64,000 bases of DNA from an uncultured Anaerolineaceae bacterium (GTDB lineage Bacteria > Chloroflexota > Anaerolineae > Anaerolineales > Anaerolineaceae): positions 62,001 through 126,000 of the forward strand of contig CALCNO010000032.1 in assembly GCA_937897615.1 (NCBI GenBank). Direction: 5' to 3'. The notes under the pieces are model-generated. The model saw only the letters and a program-made list of their open reading frames with translations, had not been told where the DNA came from and did no database searches. Positions 36,121 through 44,846 of the stretch are shown here, one piece after another (within the stretch, counting starts at the first letter, position 1; every line of letters starts with the position of its first letter). The translations under genes and the position numbers were made by a program.

Positions 36121-36708
36121 TTATCGATCCAGCCAACGCCCAATATTCGTCGGGAATTTGAAAGCAGAGAGTTTATCCAGCAGCCGCTGCGGGGAGGCAT
36201 CCTCAACATACAAATCAAGATGCTCCTCATAGATGAAATGATCCTCATAAGCGCGTTCCACCCAGGCAAACAGGTGATCAAAATAGCCGTTGGTATTGAG
36301 AAAGGCGCAGGCTTTGCGGTGCAGGCCGATCTGCGACCAGGTGAGCACCTCAAAAGTCTCATCCATTGTGCCGTAGCCGCCCGGCAGGCAGATGAAGGCA
36401 TCGGCCAGACCATTCATGCGCGCTTTGCGCTGCTGGATGTTATCAACGATCTCCAAACGCGAAAGGCCAGTGGTAAAGATCAGTTTGGGGCTTTCCAGCC
36501 CGCGCGGAACAATGCCGAGCACCTCCCCGCCCTCGCCCAGTGCGCCTTCTGCCACCGCCCCCATCAGGCCGGTGCGCCCAGCACCGTACACCAGCGTGAT
36601 ACCATTCAGCGCCAGCAGGCGTCCCATTTCATGCGCTGCGGTGTAGTAAGTAGGGTCAAGGCCGTCTGCCGAGGCTGCAAAGACACAAATGGATTTATAT
36701 GGAGACAT
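36121..36708 (-). CDS. LOG family (TIGR00730-type) nucleotide phosphoribohydrolase
   Basis: This protein has 195 residues from the ATG at 36708 (MSPYKSICVFAASADG). A longer frame would overlap the gene upstream. The Rossmann-like fold has VYGAGRTGLMGAVAEGAL and the family signature LPGGYGTMDETFEVLTW with the catalytic Glu, and a conserved Arg in IQQRKARM. LOG proteins cleave cytokinin- or AMP-type nucleoside monophosphates to base and ribose-5-phosphate. Its place inside a glycan locus is unexpected and may be accidental. Confidence 0.88.
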   Translation of the reverse strand: MSPYKSICVFAASADGLDPTYYTAAHEMGRLLALNGITLVYGAGRTGLMGAVAEGALGEGGEVLGIVPRGLESPKLIFTTGLSRLEIVDNIQQRKARMNGLADAFICLPGGYGTMDETFEVLTWSQIGLHRKACAFLNTNGYFDHLFAWVERAYEDHFIYEEHLDLYVEDASPQRLLDKLSAFKFPTNIGRWLDR

Positions 36709-36764
36709 TAAATTGTTTTGCCTTTCGTTTTTATCGAGTCCATTTGCTATACCAGTGCGAGGTC

Positions 36765-38609
36765 CTAATTTGCCCAAGGCTGGTACCGATATATGTCTAT
36801 ATCGCCAAACGCTTTTTCCAAAACATAATTTGAGCAAATAAAATTAAGGATTTTCTGCATCTCTGTACCATCAGAAGGATTTTTCCCAAGACACTCCTGC
36901 ATTGTCCTTCCCTCAATAAGAGGCATGTACTCTGGATGTGTAAAATTTGTATCAACCACATACCTAGGCGGGTTTACAACAAGATCATTATAAATCGTCT
37001 GCTGAACAACTGTCTGTTGTGGCCAAACAAAATAGGCCGGATATTGGAAAAAATACCGCGTAATTGCCTCCCGCTCTGAGAGATAGTAAAAAGCAGCGTC
37101 ATAGCCCCACATGAGAATTTTGTCAGTCGCGTATGAGTTTTCACGAACGTATGCTGAGGAGAGTGTAAAATCTGTCTCCTGTTCAACCGGGAATGGTCTC
37201 AAAAATGCCCTTGCTACATTAAGGGTTGGAACTCCAATTAATACCACTACCATTAAACATAGAAACACGTTTCTTAATGTCGCACTTGGTTTTCTCAATT
37301 GCCTGATACCAATCACAAAGAGGGATAATAGAAAAATAAACGCTGGAAGTAACGTGATGAAATAGTGGCTGTACATTCTTCCGGAAAGTGAAATTGCCAA
37401 GAGCACCAATAGCAAATCAAAAAAACCGAAAAAGAAGAACAATGGTAGGTCGAAATCAGACCACCCAACCTTTCTTGATGTTTCTCTTACTACTTCTACA
37501 ACAGTCAGAAGTCGCTCTGTTTGGGAAGGACGTATCAGAAAAAGAGAAAAGGCTAATACGAAAAAAATCAGAAATAAAACAAGTACCCCATATTCCAACA
37601 ATCCCATTCCTTCGGCTTTTCCACGTACTCTTGCATAGACAAACACAAAAAGCAACAACAAAGTCAATCCAAATATTACCCATTTTACAGGTTTCCACCT
37701 AGATAACCGCTTGATAAACAATGGGATTCTGCTACTTGAGAACCCAACAACCCCTATCCAAATGAGGAGAGCCAGTATTGATGTCGGCTGTTGAATAAGT
37801 TTTTGCAATACAGCCAGGAATGCTTTAACTCTCTCCAATAATTCGAGATTAGTATAGTAACCGTTAAAGAGATACGCTGCTCTCCAATAATCCGATAGCG
37901 CCCCTTGACGGTAAAAATAAACAAAAAACACCATATTAACGGCAAAGAAGCCTAAAAGAAGTAGAAGAAAGTCGATTAGAACTTTTCTGTCCTTCTTCGC
38001 CCAAGCTATAAATGCAATAAACAAACAGAGCGTTAAAGCAACGTCAATATAAGTTTGCTTCAAACAGTACGCCAAACCTGCTAGTACTCCCATAACGAAA
38101 CAAGCCAATAACCTATGGCTTGATCGTGAAAGGCTAGGGAGATAAACAGCAAACAGAAGAACCACCATTATCAATTCAAAGCAAACGGCGAATTCCTCCG
38201 TATAGTTACCTCCGAAATAACGAAATACCCCCATAAAGCTTGCCCCCAGAATCATGAAGCTTTCAAGAGGCGTCAACTTCTTTCTAAAAGTAACGTACAG
38301 CAGAGTAAAAGTAATCAAATACACAAGTAATTCGAGAAGCCATATTCCCCAATAGGATCCATTCCCCAGCCAAAGGCCCAGCGCATCAAGATAAAAAATT
38401 AATGGTTGTTTGTCATCCCACGCCTCTCGATATAGCACCTTGCCTCTTAGAATTTCCGATCCGCCATAAATAAAAATCCCCGAATCTCGGTGAGGCACAG
38501 GACGCAATATTGGAGATAATTCCAACAATGCAGTTGTCATAATGCAGATCAACAAAAACAGAACAATTGCATCTTTAAATAATTCGTTTTTTCTTTTCAT
38601 CATAATCAT
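36765..38609 (-). CDS. Polytopic membrane glycosyltransferase, GT39/ArnT-like
   Basis: This protein has about 614 residues. Several ATGs cluster at 38600-38609 and the exact start is uncertain; an in-frame TTG at 38627 is less likely. The first outside loop reads HRDSGIFIYGGSEILRGKVL and then WDDKQPLIFYLDALG. This D-x-G/Y...D-K-x-P-L pattern is the GT39 (PMT/ArnT) motif, with the Asp as catalytic base. About eleven hydrophobic segments follow, with a soluble outside tail. The probable role is transfer of a sugar from a polyprenyl phosphate outside the membrane. It is A/T-rich compared with the neighbouring LOG and rml genes. Confidence 0.72.
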   Translation of the reverse strand: MIMMKRKNELFKDAIVLFLLICIMTTALLELSPILRPVPHRDSGIFIYGGSEILRGKVLYREAWDDKQPLIFYLDALGLWLGNGSYWGIWLLELLVYLITFTLLYVTFRKKLTPLESFMILGASFMGVFRYFGGNYTEEFAVCFELIMVVLLFAVYLPSLSRSSHRLLACFVMGVLAGLAYCLKQTYIDVALTLCLFIAFIAWAKKDRKVLIDFLLLLLGFFAVNMVFFVYFYRQGALSDYWRAAYLFNGYYTNLELLERVKAFLAVLQKLIQQPTSILALLIWIGVVGFSSSRIPLFIKRLSRWKPVKWVIFGLTLLLLFVFVYARVRGKAEGMGLLEYGVLVLFLIFFVLAFSLFLIRPSQTERLLTVVEVVRETSRKVGWSDFDLPLFFFFGFFDLLLVLLAISLSGRMYSHYFITLLPAFIFLLSLFVIGIRQLRKPSATLRNVFLCLMVVVLIGVPTLNVARAFLRPFPVEQETDFTLSSAYVRENSYATDKILMWGYDAAFYYLSEREAITRYFFQYPAYFVWPQQTVVQQTIYNDLVVNPPRYVVDTNFTHPEYMPLIEGRTMQECLGKNPSDGTEMQKILNFICSNYVLEKAFGDIDIYRYQPWAN

Positions 38610-38641
38610 TCTACCAAAGCTGTACAATAAGGGGTGAAAAG

Positions 38642-40381
38642 CTATTTCTTGGGAATGCTACACACCTCGTTTTCTGCTAGTGCCTTAGATGCAATGGGGT
38701 TTGAAGTCGAAAGGCCCACAGTATACCCATCAACTTTACAAACGATCATCGTGTTCTGTAGCGACGCCACCAAATTCGTCTCATAGCTTTCGTCCCAAAA
38801 CACGTACAGGGTCCCAGAATCGGATTCCTCATTTACTAAATTCCGTAGTGTATTCTCACCATAAAGAAAGACAGCATCAGAATCGACCCTAGAAACATAT
38901 ACCAAGTTCAAAGGTATTCTTGCCTTACTGGTATAAATGGCAAAGGGTTCATAAATACCAACAGGGTTGCGCGCAGGCAAAAGCATTATCCGTTCATGTG
39001 CGCTCGCAGCGTCTTGCCACAATTCCGTTTTCAAGGGTGATTCATAAACCGCCTCTGTATTAATCTTTTTCGCCTGCAGCAAGGGATAAATGTCAAAAAA
39101 CTGCAAAGCCAAAACTACTACCAAAAGAGCACTAGAAAATCGAAATTTTTTAACAACCTGGGAAACTCCAAAAATCACAATAAGATAGAATACGGGCCAA
39201 ATGAATCGTCCCGTTGATTGAAATACTGAATAAAGGGCATGAATTTTTTCAGGCAAATCAATGTTCCAGAGAGTATATACACCAAAGAAAGCCTTTTGAG
39301 AAAGAGCAATAATCGCCAATCCAATAGAAAAAAACAGAAATGGAAGTAATTTCTCTAACTGGGGCCCAAACTTTTGTGCTTTAAAGTACAAAACTGTGGC
39401 AATAGGCACAAGAAGTAAATTTCCTAGTCCCAAGTAAGAAAATCCTTCATACTGTTTAAAATTCCTCAATCCTAAATCAGAAAACACCGAAGAATAATTT
39501 TGTGAGTTAATAAATCCGTTCAAATTCCAAGAAAAATCACCCAGTTCATTGGAAGAAAGCGCTCCTAGGCGTAAAGCAAATAGGCCCATAGAATAATCAA
39601 TGAACGCCACGGTTGCAATAATAGAAAGAGCCTCCAGGAACAGTCTACCAAGCGCCTCTTTTCCTGATAACCGAAGAAATGCTCCAAGCAGCCAAAGAGC
39701 GACCACCATTACTACCAGGTACATGTGAATCATTGTTGTGAGCGCAATCAGAATGAACCACCCACCTCTCCAAAGTTTTCTTTTACGCTCCAGTAATACA
39801 AACCAGATCCCTAAAAGGATAACCCATTGCGCCGTTAGTGATACATGATAGAAAAAACGAAATAGAAATGGTGGTGACAGAACCAATAAACTTGCGCCCA
39901 GGAATCGTGCAAAAAAAGAGGACGTAAACTCGCGAAAGATTAGCATTCCACAGAACAATTGTCCAATAAGCGAGATTAATTGCCACAGACCTAAGTATTG
40001 GAATGAGTCGTTTAAGTGCTCAGAAAATAGTTTAAAGGGAATCCCCAGAAGTAGAATGGGGTCAGACATGGATGCATACGAACCAGTTGGAAAACCAAAT
40101 TCACTCAAAAAACCAACCGGGTAAGACCAAGGAGTTTGCCTAAACCATTCCCATCCCAATTGATTTAGAAGAAGATCCTTTTGATTGATATATATCCAAT
40201 CTACCGCTGAAAACTTCAAGGTTCCTAAACCAAAGAGAACAGCATAGAATATCAAGCCTGAAACAATGCTTATTCCCAGCATGAACCAGACACTACTATA
40301 TTTAGGAGCTCGAGCTCTTTTCTTATTCGCTATACACACAATTCCCTCATTACTTAAATACAGTCGAAACAACCTTTTCAT
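38642..40381 (-). CDS. Polytopic membrane protein, DUF6311-like
   Basis: This 579-residue protein has about ten hydrophobic segments. After the first segment comes INQKDLLLNQLGWEWFRQTPW, then PVGFLSEFGFPTGSYASMSDPILLLGIPFKL and FQYLGLWQLISLIGQ. This order (hydration motif W-x-F-R-x-x-P-W, S-D-P/S-I, F-Q-Y-x-G-L-W) is that of DUF6311, a family usually found in polysaccharide loci and thought to be GT-C-like. The tail is soluble and contains a short Cys-bearing end. The gene is A/T-rich, like its downstream neighbour 15 bases on. Confidence 0.65.
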   Translation of the reverse strand: MKRLFRLYLSNEGIVCIANKKRARAPKYSSVWFMLGISIVSGLIFYAVLFGLGTLKFSAVDWIYINQKDLLLNQLGWEWFRQTPWSYPVGFLSEFGFPTGSYASMSDPILLLGIPFKLFSEHLNDSFQYLGLWQLISLIGQLFCGMLIFREFTSSFFARFLGASLLVLSPPFLFRFFYHVSLTAQWVILLGIWFVLLERKRKLWRGGWFILIALTTMIHMYLVVMVVALWLLGAFLRLSGKEALGRLFLEALSIIATVAFIDYSMGLFALRLGALSSNELGDFSWNLNGFINSQNYSSVFSDLGLRNFKQYEGFSYLGLGNLLLVPIATVLYFKAQKFGPQLEKLLPFLFFSIGLAIIALSQKAFFGVYTLWNIDLPEKIHALYSVFQSTGRFIWPVFYLIVIFGVSQVVKKFRFSSALLVVVLALQFFDIYPLLQAKKINTEAVYESPLKTELWQDAASAHERIMLLPARNPVGIYEPFAIYTSKARIPLNLVYVSRVDSDAVFLYGENTLRNLVNEESDSGTLYVFWDESYETNLVASLQNTMIVCKVDGYTVGLSTSNPIASKALAENEVCSIPKK

Positions 40382-40512
40382 TATATCAAGGTTACCTTGC
40401 GCATTACCCTTCCTGCAAATATATGTAAGACAAACTGCCGGGATTCATCAGGAATCAGCAGGTACAGTGCTTTGTTAAATCATTCAGCAAGCTTGACTTT
40501 TTCCGCAGAGGG

Positions 40513-42699
40513 TCATTTTTGCTGAACCGTCAAATCAATGCCGTAGTAATCGCCCGCGCAGGGGATTAACCACAGATTCTCTGTGGTGGAAAAATCCGTT
40601 CCAACAGGATGGTCAAGAGGAGCAATAACCAACTCCTTTTCCCCGTGCGCAACAGCCTGAAGGATTTGTTGCTGCCGCGCATCCCATTCTTTTGCGTTTT
40701 GCGCCACGTTCTGTACAAAACCAACCAGATACATTGCGGCAAACGCAAATGCAACGATATTCGCACCTATAAGCAAGAACCGCAACAGTCTCCCGCTGGT
40801 CAGATAATCACGCAAGCGGTTACCCACTATCAAAGCCACCAGGAACATTGCCGTCAGAATGAAACAAACCGGTATTGCCAGCGTTCGCGGCGGGAAGTAG
40901 CCGCGAAAGAACGCCAATGGGAAAAATGCTACGCAGTAGAGCAAAAAGGGAGAGAGTATACAGCCAACCTTCTCAAGGAATGAGTATTCCTTTTTTGCCC
41001 AAACCAATGAGGATGGTAAGCGGTAACCCACAAACAAACCGCTCAGCACAAGTGCCAGGGTTACCGGCAAGGCGACAGGGTGATTAGCGGACAATATTAA
41101 CCGGGTATTGGTGCTCACCATACTATAAAAATATGGGAAGATATCCGTAACCATGGCGGAAAACAATATTCCCATACGGGCAGAACTCCCCGGAACACGA
41201 ACCATGACCACCAAGCCGATCAAACAACTAAAGAGGTAGATTAGCAGGAAGAGTGTGTTTTTCCGCAGCCCATCAGCTCTCTTTTTAAACAACGCAAAAA
41301 GAAGTGCGACCCCGGCCAGCACAATATCCAGAACAGTGTTGACCTCCGAAAACCCCGCGCCCACAAGACCCAGCAGGAAGAAAAGCGCACCCCATAAAAC
41401 GGGCCTCCGAACAACCCCTTTGAGCCGCAAAAGGTAAATAAAAAGTCCGCTGTTGATGCAGGTTAAAGCGAAACCACCGGCAACAATGATTGCATGCAAA
41501 TTCCACACAAAGGATTCGTACAGGTTGGGAACTACTGCAAAAATCGACCCCACCAGCATTACCGCGATGGCGGCAGACAACTTCAAACGAAGGCTCCTGG
41601 CATACTGATTAAGTAGCTGCCAGAATAAAAAGAGCAAGCTGCTTCCAACCAATATCACCACTGTCAGCGGCCCGATCACCGTATTCACGGTAGGGATGCC
41701 AAAACCCAACAAATCCAAAATATGGCTGGAATAGCGCCCGTTATTCATCACAAGGTAATGCACGATGGCCTTGCCAAATCCCTGGTTTTGCAGATTCACA
41801 ATGTAGCAGTAATCATCAGAATACAACCGGTTGTGAAAGCCGGCTATTACTACAAACAGAATGATCGCACCGGAAAGGGCAGTGATGAAGCCCAAAAGAA
41901 GACTGTCGCGTAAGGCCCAGGGGGCAACCTCCCTGTTTTCCGCCGCGGTCAATTTCGATTTTTTAACCCAAAGGGCAACAAAAAACAATCCCAGAGAAAG
42001 GGTCGCTGCAAGGAATAACAAAAATCCAACTACGAAATAATAGCCATCTCTTTTTATTGGTATCTTGATTAAAATTTCTTTTCCTGATTCCAGGCGGTAT
42101 GTCTGGTCGAAGCCGGGAGCCTTCACCATAATATCAACCGGGATAGTGCTATTGAAATCTAAAATGATTTCCCGCCAGGTTCTCCCGCTCCAGGAAAGGT
42201 GCGCTTGGTTTTCCGCATCAAAAATTAGTGGGATGCTTTGATTTTTATCTTCAGTGGGCACACCTGGCGAAAACTGGATCGAGCTTGGCGAAATGTAATC
42301 CAGTCCACTACTTTGATAGGTGAGTTGAGCACTTCCCGTACTAGCATCCTCAAGTGCAACAACCGTGACATCAAATTGTGAAGCCGGGGCCAGCAGGTAA
42401 TTACTCGGGATTGGTAGTACCAGCCACAAAACACCACAAGTGAGTACAGCGCTTGCTAGAGATTTCCAAATCACTGCCTTTCTGGCATTTTTACCGCTAA
42501 GGGTTTTCCAAATGTACCAAGAAAGAAGCAATACCAGCAAGGTTCCAATCAGGAAAGCAACTATCAATCTCTTTACACTAACGACAGTATGTACTTGTAA
42601 GAAAAACAGATAAATGGACAATGTGAAACTAGTGCTCATCAGGACAAGAAAAAACAAACCGCTTGTAATCTTCCATGCGCGATGCTGGTTCTTTTTCAC
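40513..42699 (-). CDS. Large polytopic membrane protein, DUF6056-like
   Basis: This 728-residue protein starts at a GTG with GGGAGGAATT upstream. Several hydrophobic segments at the N-terminus flank a beta-rich outside domain (about residues 110-215). The core follows, with the acidic loop HNRLYSDDYCYIVNLQNQGF and NNGRYSSHILDLLG, a pattern I associate with DUF6056 glycosyltransferase-like proteins. About ten more segments follow. It is the first gene of the minus-strand glycan run. The 240-base gap upstream separates it from the divergent MFS gene. Confidence 0.65.
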   Translation of the reverse strand: MKKNQHRAWKITSGLFFLVLMSTSFTLSIYLFFLQVHTVVSVKRLIVAFLIGTLLVLLLSWYIWKTLSGKNARKAVIWKSLASAVLTCGVLWLVLPIPSNYLLAPASQFDVTVVALEDASTGSAQLTYQSSGLDYISPSSIQFSPGVPTEDKNQSIPLIFDAENQAHLSWSGRTWREIILDFNSTIPVDIMVKAPGFDQTYRLESGKEILIKIPIKRDGYYFVVGFLLFLAATLSLGLFFVALWVKKSKLTAAENREVAPWALRDSLLLGFITALSGAIILFVVIAGFHNRLYSDDYCYIVNLQNQGFGKAIVHYLVMNNGRYSSHILDLLGFGIPTVNTVIGPLTVVILVGSSLLFLFWQLLNQYARSLRLKLSAAIAVMLVGSIFAVVPNLYESFVWNLHAIIVAGGFALTCINSGLFIYLLRLKGVVRRPVLWGALFFLLGLVGAGFSEVNTVLDIVLAGVALLFALFKKRADGLRKNTLFLLIYLFSCLIGLVVMVRVPGSSARMGILFSAMVTDIFPYFYSMVSTNTRLILSANHPVALPVTLALVLSGLFVGYRLPSSLVWAKKEYSFLEKVGCILSPFLLYCVAFFPLAFFRGYFPPRTLAIPVCFILTAMFLVALIVGNRLRDYLTSGRLLRFLLIGANIVAFAFAAMYLVGFVQNVAQNAKEWDARQQQILQAVAHGEKELVIAPLDHPVGTDFSTTENLWLIPCAGDYYGIDLTVQQK

Positions 42700-42939
42700 A
42701 GATCAATTCCTCCCTGATTCATTGGGGGTCATTATTTTTATGCCCGGGGAACATTTGTTGTTACCACCTGGAACATTACCCATTTTATCATTTCACCCTC
42801 AATCACACGCACGAACTACACTTCTCTCGATACTTTCCGTCCCTCTTTTGCCGAATAGCAGCATATTCTTGTACACATCGTTTTCAGATTCCAATAATCT
42901 CCTCCGGTATAATAACTGTGCAAAGATCACCGAGGTCTC

Positions 42940-44187
42940 ATGGAAGCCACTCAGAAAAAAACCAACCCCTTCTCTTTTCTCACCCCCCTGCTGATCGTTT
43001 TTCTCATCGCGATGATCCTGGCCAACCTGGGCGGTGGGATGTATGGCTCGCTGGAAAGCCTCTATCTGGAAGACCTGGGCGCCAGCGTTACCCAGATCGG
43101 GCTGTTCTACACCCTGGCGCAGATCATGCCGCTGCTGCTGCAAATCCTGGGCGGCTGGATCAGCGACAGCCTGGGCCGCTTGAAGGCCATCGCCATTGGC
43201 AGCATTTTCGGCACCGCGGCACAGATCATTCTCTACCTCAGCCGGTCCTGGGGAGTGGTGCTACTTTCTCATGTGGTGGGCACCGGCGCCACCTCTTTGG
43301 TGGGCCCCTCCTTTGACGCCTTCATCGCCGAGCAATCCGAAGAGCACAACCGCGCCCGGGTTTACGGGGTGGTGCAAACCCTCTACGGGCTGGTATCGGT
43401 GGTCGGCCCGCCCATCGGCGGCTGGATCGTGCATATGTGGAACTTCAAGATGCTACTGCTGATCTCGGCCATCCTGTACTTCATGGCTACGGTGATCCGC
43501 TTGCTCATGGCGCGGCGTGCCGCTGCCCCCAGCGCGCAAAGCCCGCAGCACGTGCCCCTCACCTGGAGTGGCCTCAAAACCAACCTGGGCAGCATGTTCG
43601 GCCTGCTCTTTGCCGGCGGGGTAATCACCTGGATTCTCATCACCGATGGCGTGCGCGACATTTCCTTCGCCATGTCGTTCAATTTTATGAGCCTCTTCAT
43701 GGAGCAGATCGGCCACCTCAACGTTCAGTCCATTGGCGTGATGAGCGGTATCTTTGGTCTCTTCTCGATGCTCTTTATGATCCCCGGCGGCTGGCTTTCT
43801 GACAAAGCCGGCGAGCGTGTGGGTATCGTCATCGGCTTCTTCCTGCACTTTATCGCCATCGGCATGATCGCCGTGCTCCCGGCGGCCAGCCCCGCGTGGC
43901 TCTACGGGCTTGGCTGGGCACTGGGCGGCACAGGCGTGGGTCTGGTGGCACCGGCGTACCAGAGCCTGATCAGCAAGGCGGTGCCGCAGCACCTGCGCGG
44001 CATGGCCTTTGGCCTGTTCAGCACCAGCCTGGGGCTGGTCTCGCTGCCCGCACCTTACATCGGCAGCCTGCTGTGGAAGAACGTCTCACCGCAGTTCCCC
44101 TTCCTCGTCACCGCAATCGTGAGCCTGCTGGCCATCATCCCGGCCTGGTTCAAGTTCAAAATGCCCGCCGCCGCCAAACCCGAATAA
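42940..44187 (+). CDS. MFS transporter
   Basis: This 415-residue protein has about twelve hydrophobic segments. MFS landmarks are GGWISDSLGRLKAIAIG (loop 2-3), FIAEQSEEHNRARVYGVVQTLYG, and the second-half repeat GGWLSDKAGERVGIVIG. Substrate unknown. A TATAAT at 42910-42915 lies 25 bases before the ATG and may be its -10 box. The methyltransferase gene follows within six bases, so the two form an operon. Confidence 0.85.
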   Translation: MEATQKKTNPFSFLTPLLIVFLIAMILANLGGGMYGSLESLYLEDLGASVTQIGLFYTLAQIMPLLLQILGGWISDSLGRLKAIAIGSIFGTAAQIILYLSRSWGVVLLSHVVGTGATSLVGPSFDAFIAEQSEEHNRARVYGVVQTLYGLVSVVGPPIGGWIVHMWNFKMLLLISAILYFMATVIRLLMARRAAAPSAQSPQHVPLTWSGLKTNLGSMFGLLFAGGVITWILITDGVRDISFAMSFNFMSLFMEQIGHLNVQSIGVMSGIFGLFSMLFMIPGGWLSDKAGERVGIVIGFFLHFIAIGMIAVLPAASPAWLYGLGWALGGTGVGLVAPAYQSLISKAVPQHLRGMAFGLFSTSLGLVSLPAPYIGSLLWKNVSPQFPFLVTAIVSLLAIIPAWFKFKMPAAAKPE

Positions 44188-44193
44188 ATCAAT

Positions 44194-44793
44194 ATGAGCA
44201 ACTGGGAAACAAAATACAAGGCCAGCCAGGAGTATCTCTTTGGTACGCGCCCCAACCGTTTTCTAGTGGAGAACCTTGCGCAGCTGCCGCCGGGCAAAGC
44301 CCTTTGCCTCGGTGAAGGGGAAGGCCGCAACGCGGTCTACCTGGCGCAGCATGGCCTGGAGGTAACCGCGGTAGACCTGGCCCCCACTGCCTTGGCAAAA
44401 ACCCGTCGCCTGGCACAGCAGAACAAGGTGCGCGTTGAGGCGATCCAGGCGGACATCAACCATTTTCCCATCAACCCGGAAATGTGGCAGGCGATTGTGT
44501 GCTTTTTCGTGCATCTGCCCAAAGAGGAACGCGCCCTGCTCCACCGCCGTGTGGTACAGGGGCTTGCACCCGGCGGCGTCTACCTGCTGGAAGGCTTTGC
44601 CCCCGGCCAGGTGCGCTACGGTGACCGTGGTCCTAAGAAACCATCGCAACTTTATGATATTATGGCTATACGCAAAGAACTTGCCGGGCTGCAAATTCGC
44701 ATTGCACGCGAGCTCGACCGCCCACTGGATGACGCCCAGCCCGAACTCGGCCTGTGCGCCGTCACCCAGATGCTGGCCGTCAAAGAAGCCTGA
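44194..44793 (+). CDS. SAM-dependent methyltransferase, TehB-like class I
   Basis: This 199-residue protein begins NWETKYKASQEYLFGTRPN. The SAM-binding motif appears as ALCLGEGEGRNAVYLAQHG, followed by VTAVDLAPTALAKTR and DINHFPI. The pattern is that of the small TehB/SmtA-like methyltransferases, where LGEGEGRNA stands for motif I. The substrate is unknown. Tellurite or thiol methylation is only one option. It is coupled to the MFS gene upstream, so product export is possible. Confidence 0.82.
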   Translation: MSNWETKYKASQEYLFGTRPNRFLVENLAQLPPGKALCLGEGEGRNAVYLAQHGLEVTAVDLAPTALAKTRRLAQQNKVRVEAIQADINHFPINPEMWQAIVCFFVHLPKEERALLHRRVVQGLAPGGVYLLEGFAPGQVRYGDRGPKKPSQLYDIMAIRKELAGLQIRIARELDRPLDDAQPELGLCAVTQMLAVKEA

Positions 44794-44819
44794 CTCCCCT
44801 CCCCCGGCACGGGTATAAT
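44790..44819 (+). promoter_or_regulatory. Putative promoter of the MetV-MetF gene
   Basis: CTGACT (44790-44795) and TATAAT (44814-44819) are 18 bases apart. The start codon is at 44847 with CTGGAGG before it. The -35 element overlaps the stop codon of the methyltransferase gene. Confidence 0.5.
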
Positions 44820-44846
44820 TGACCCATCCTATTTCTGGAGGCGCAC

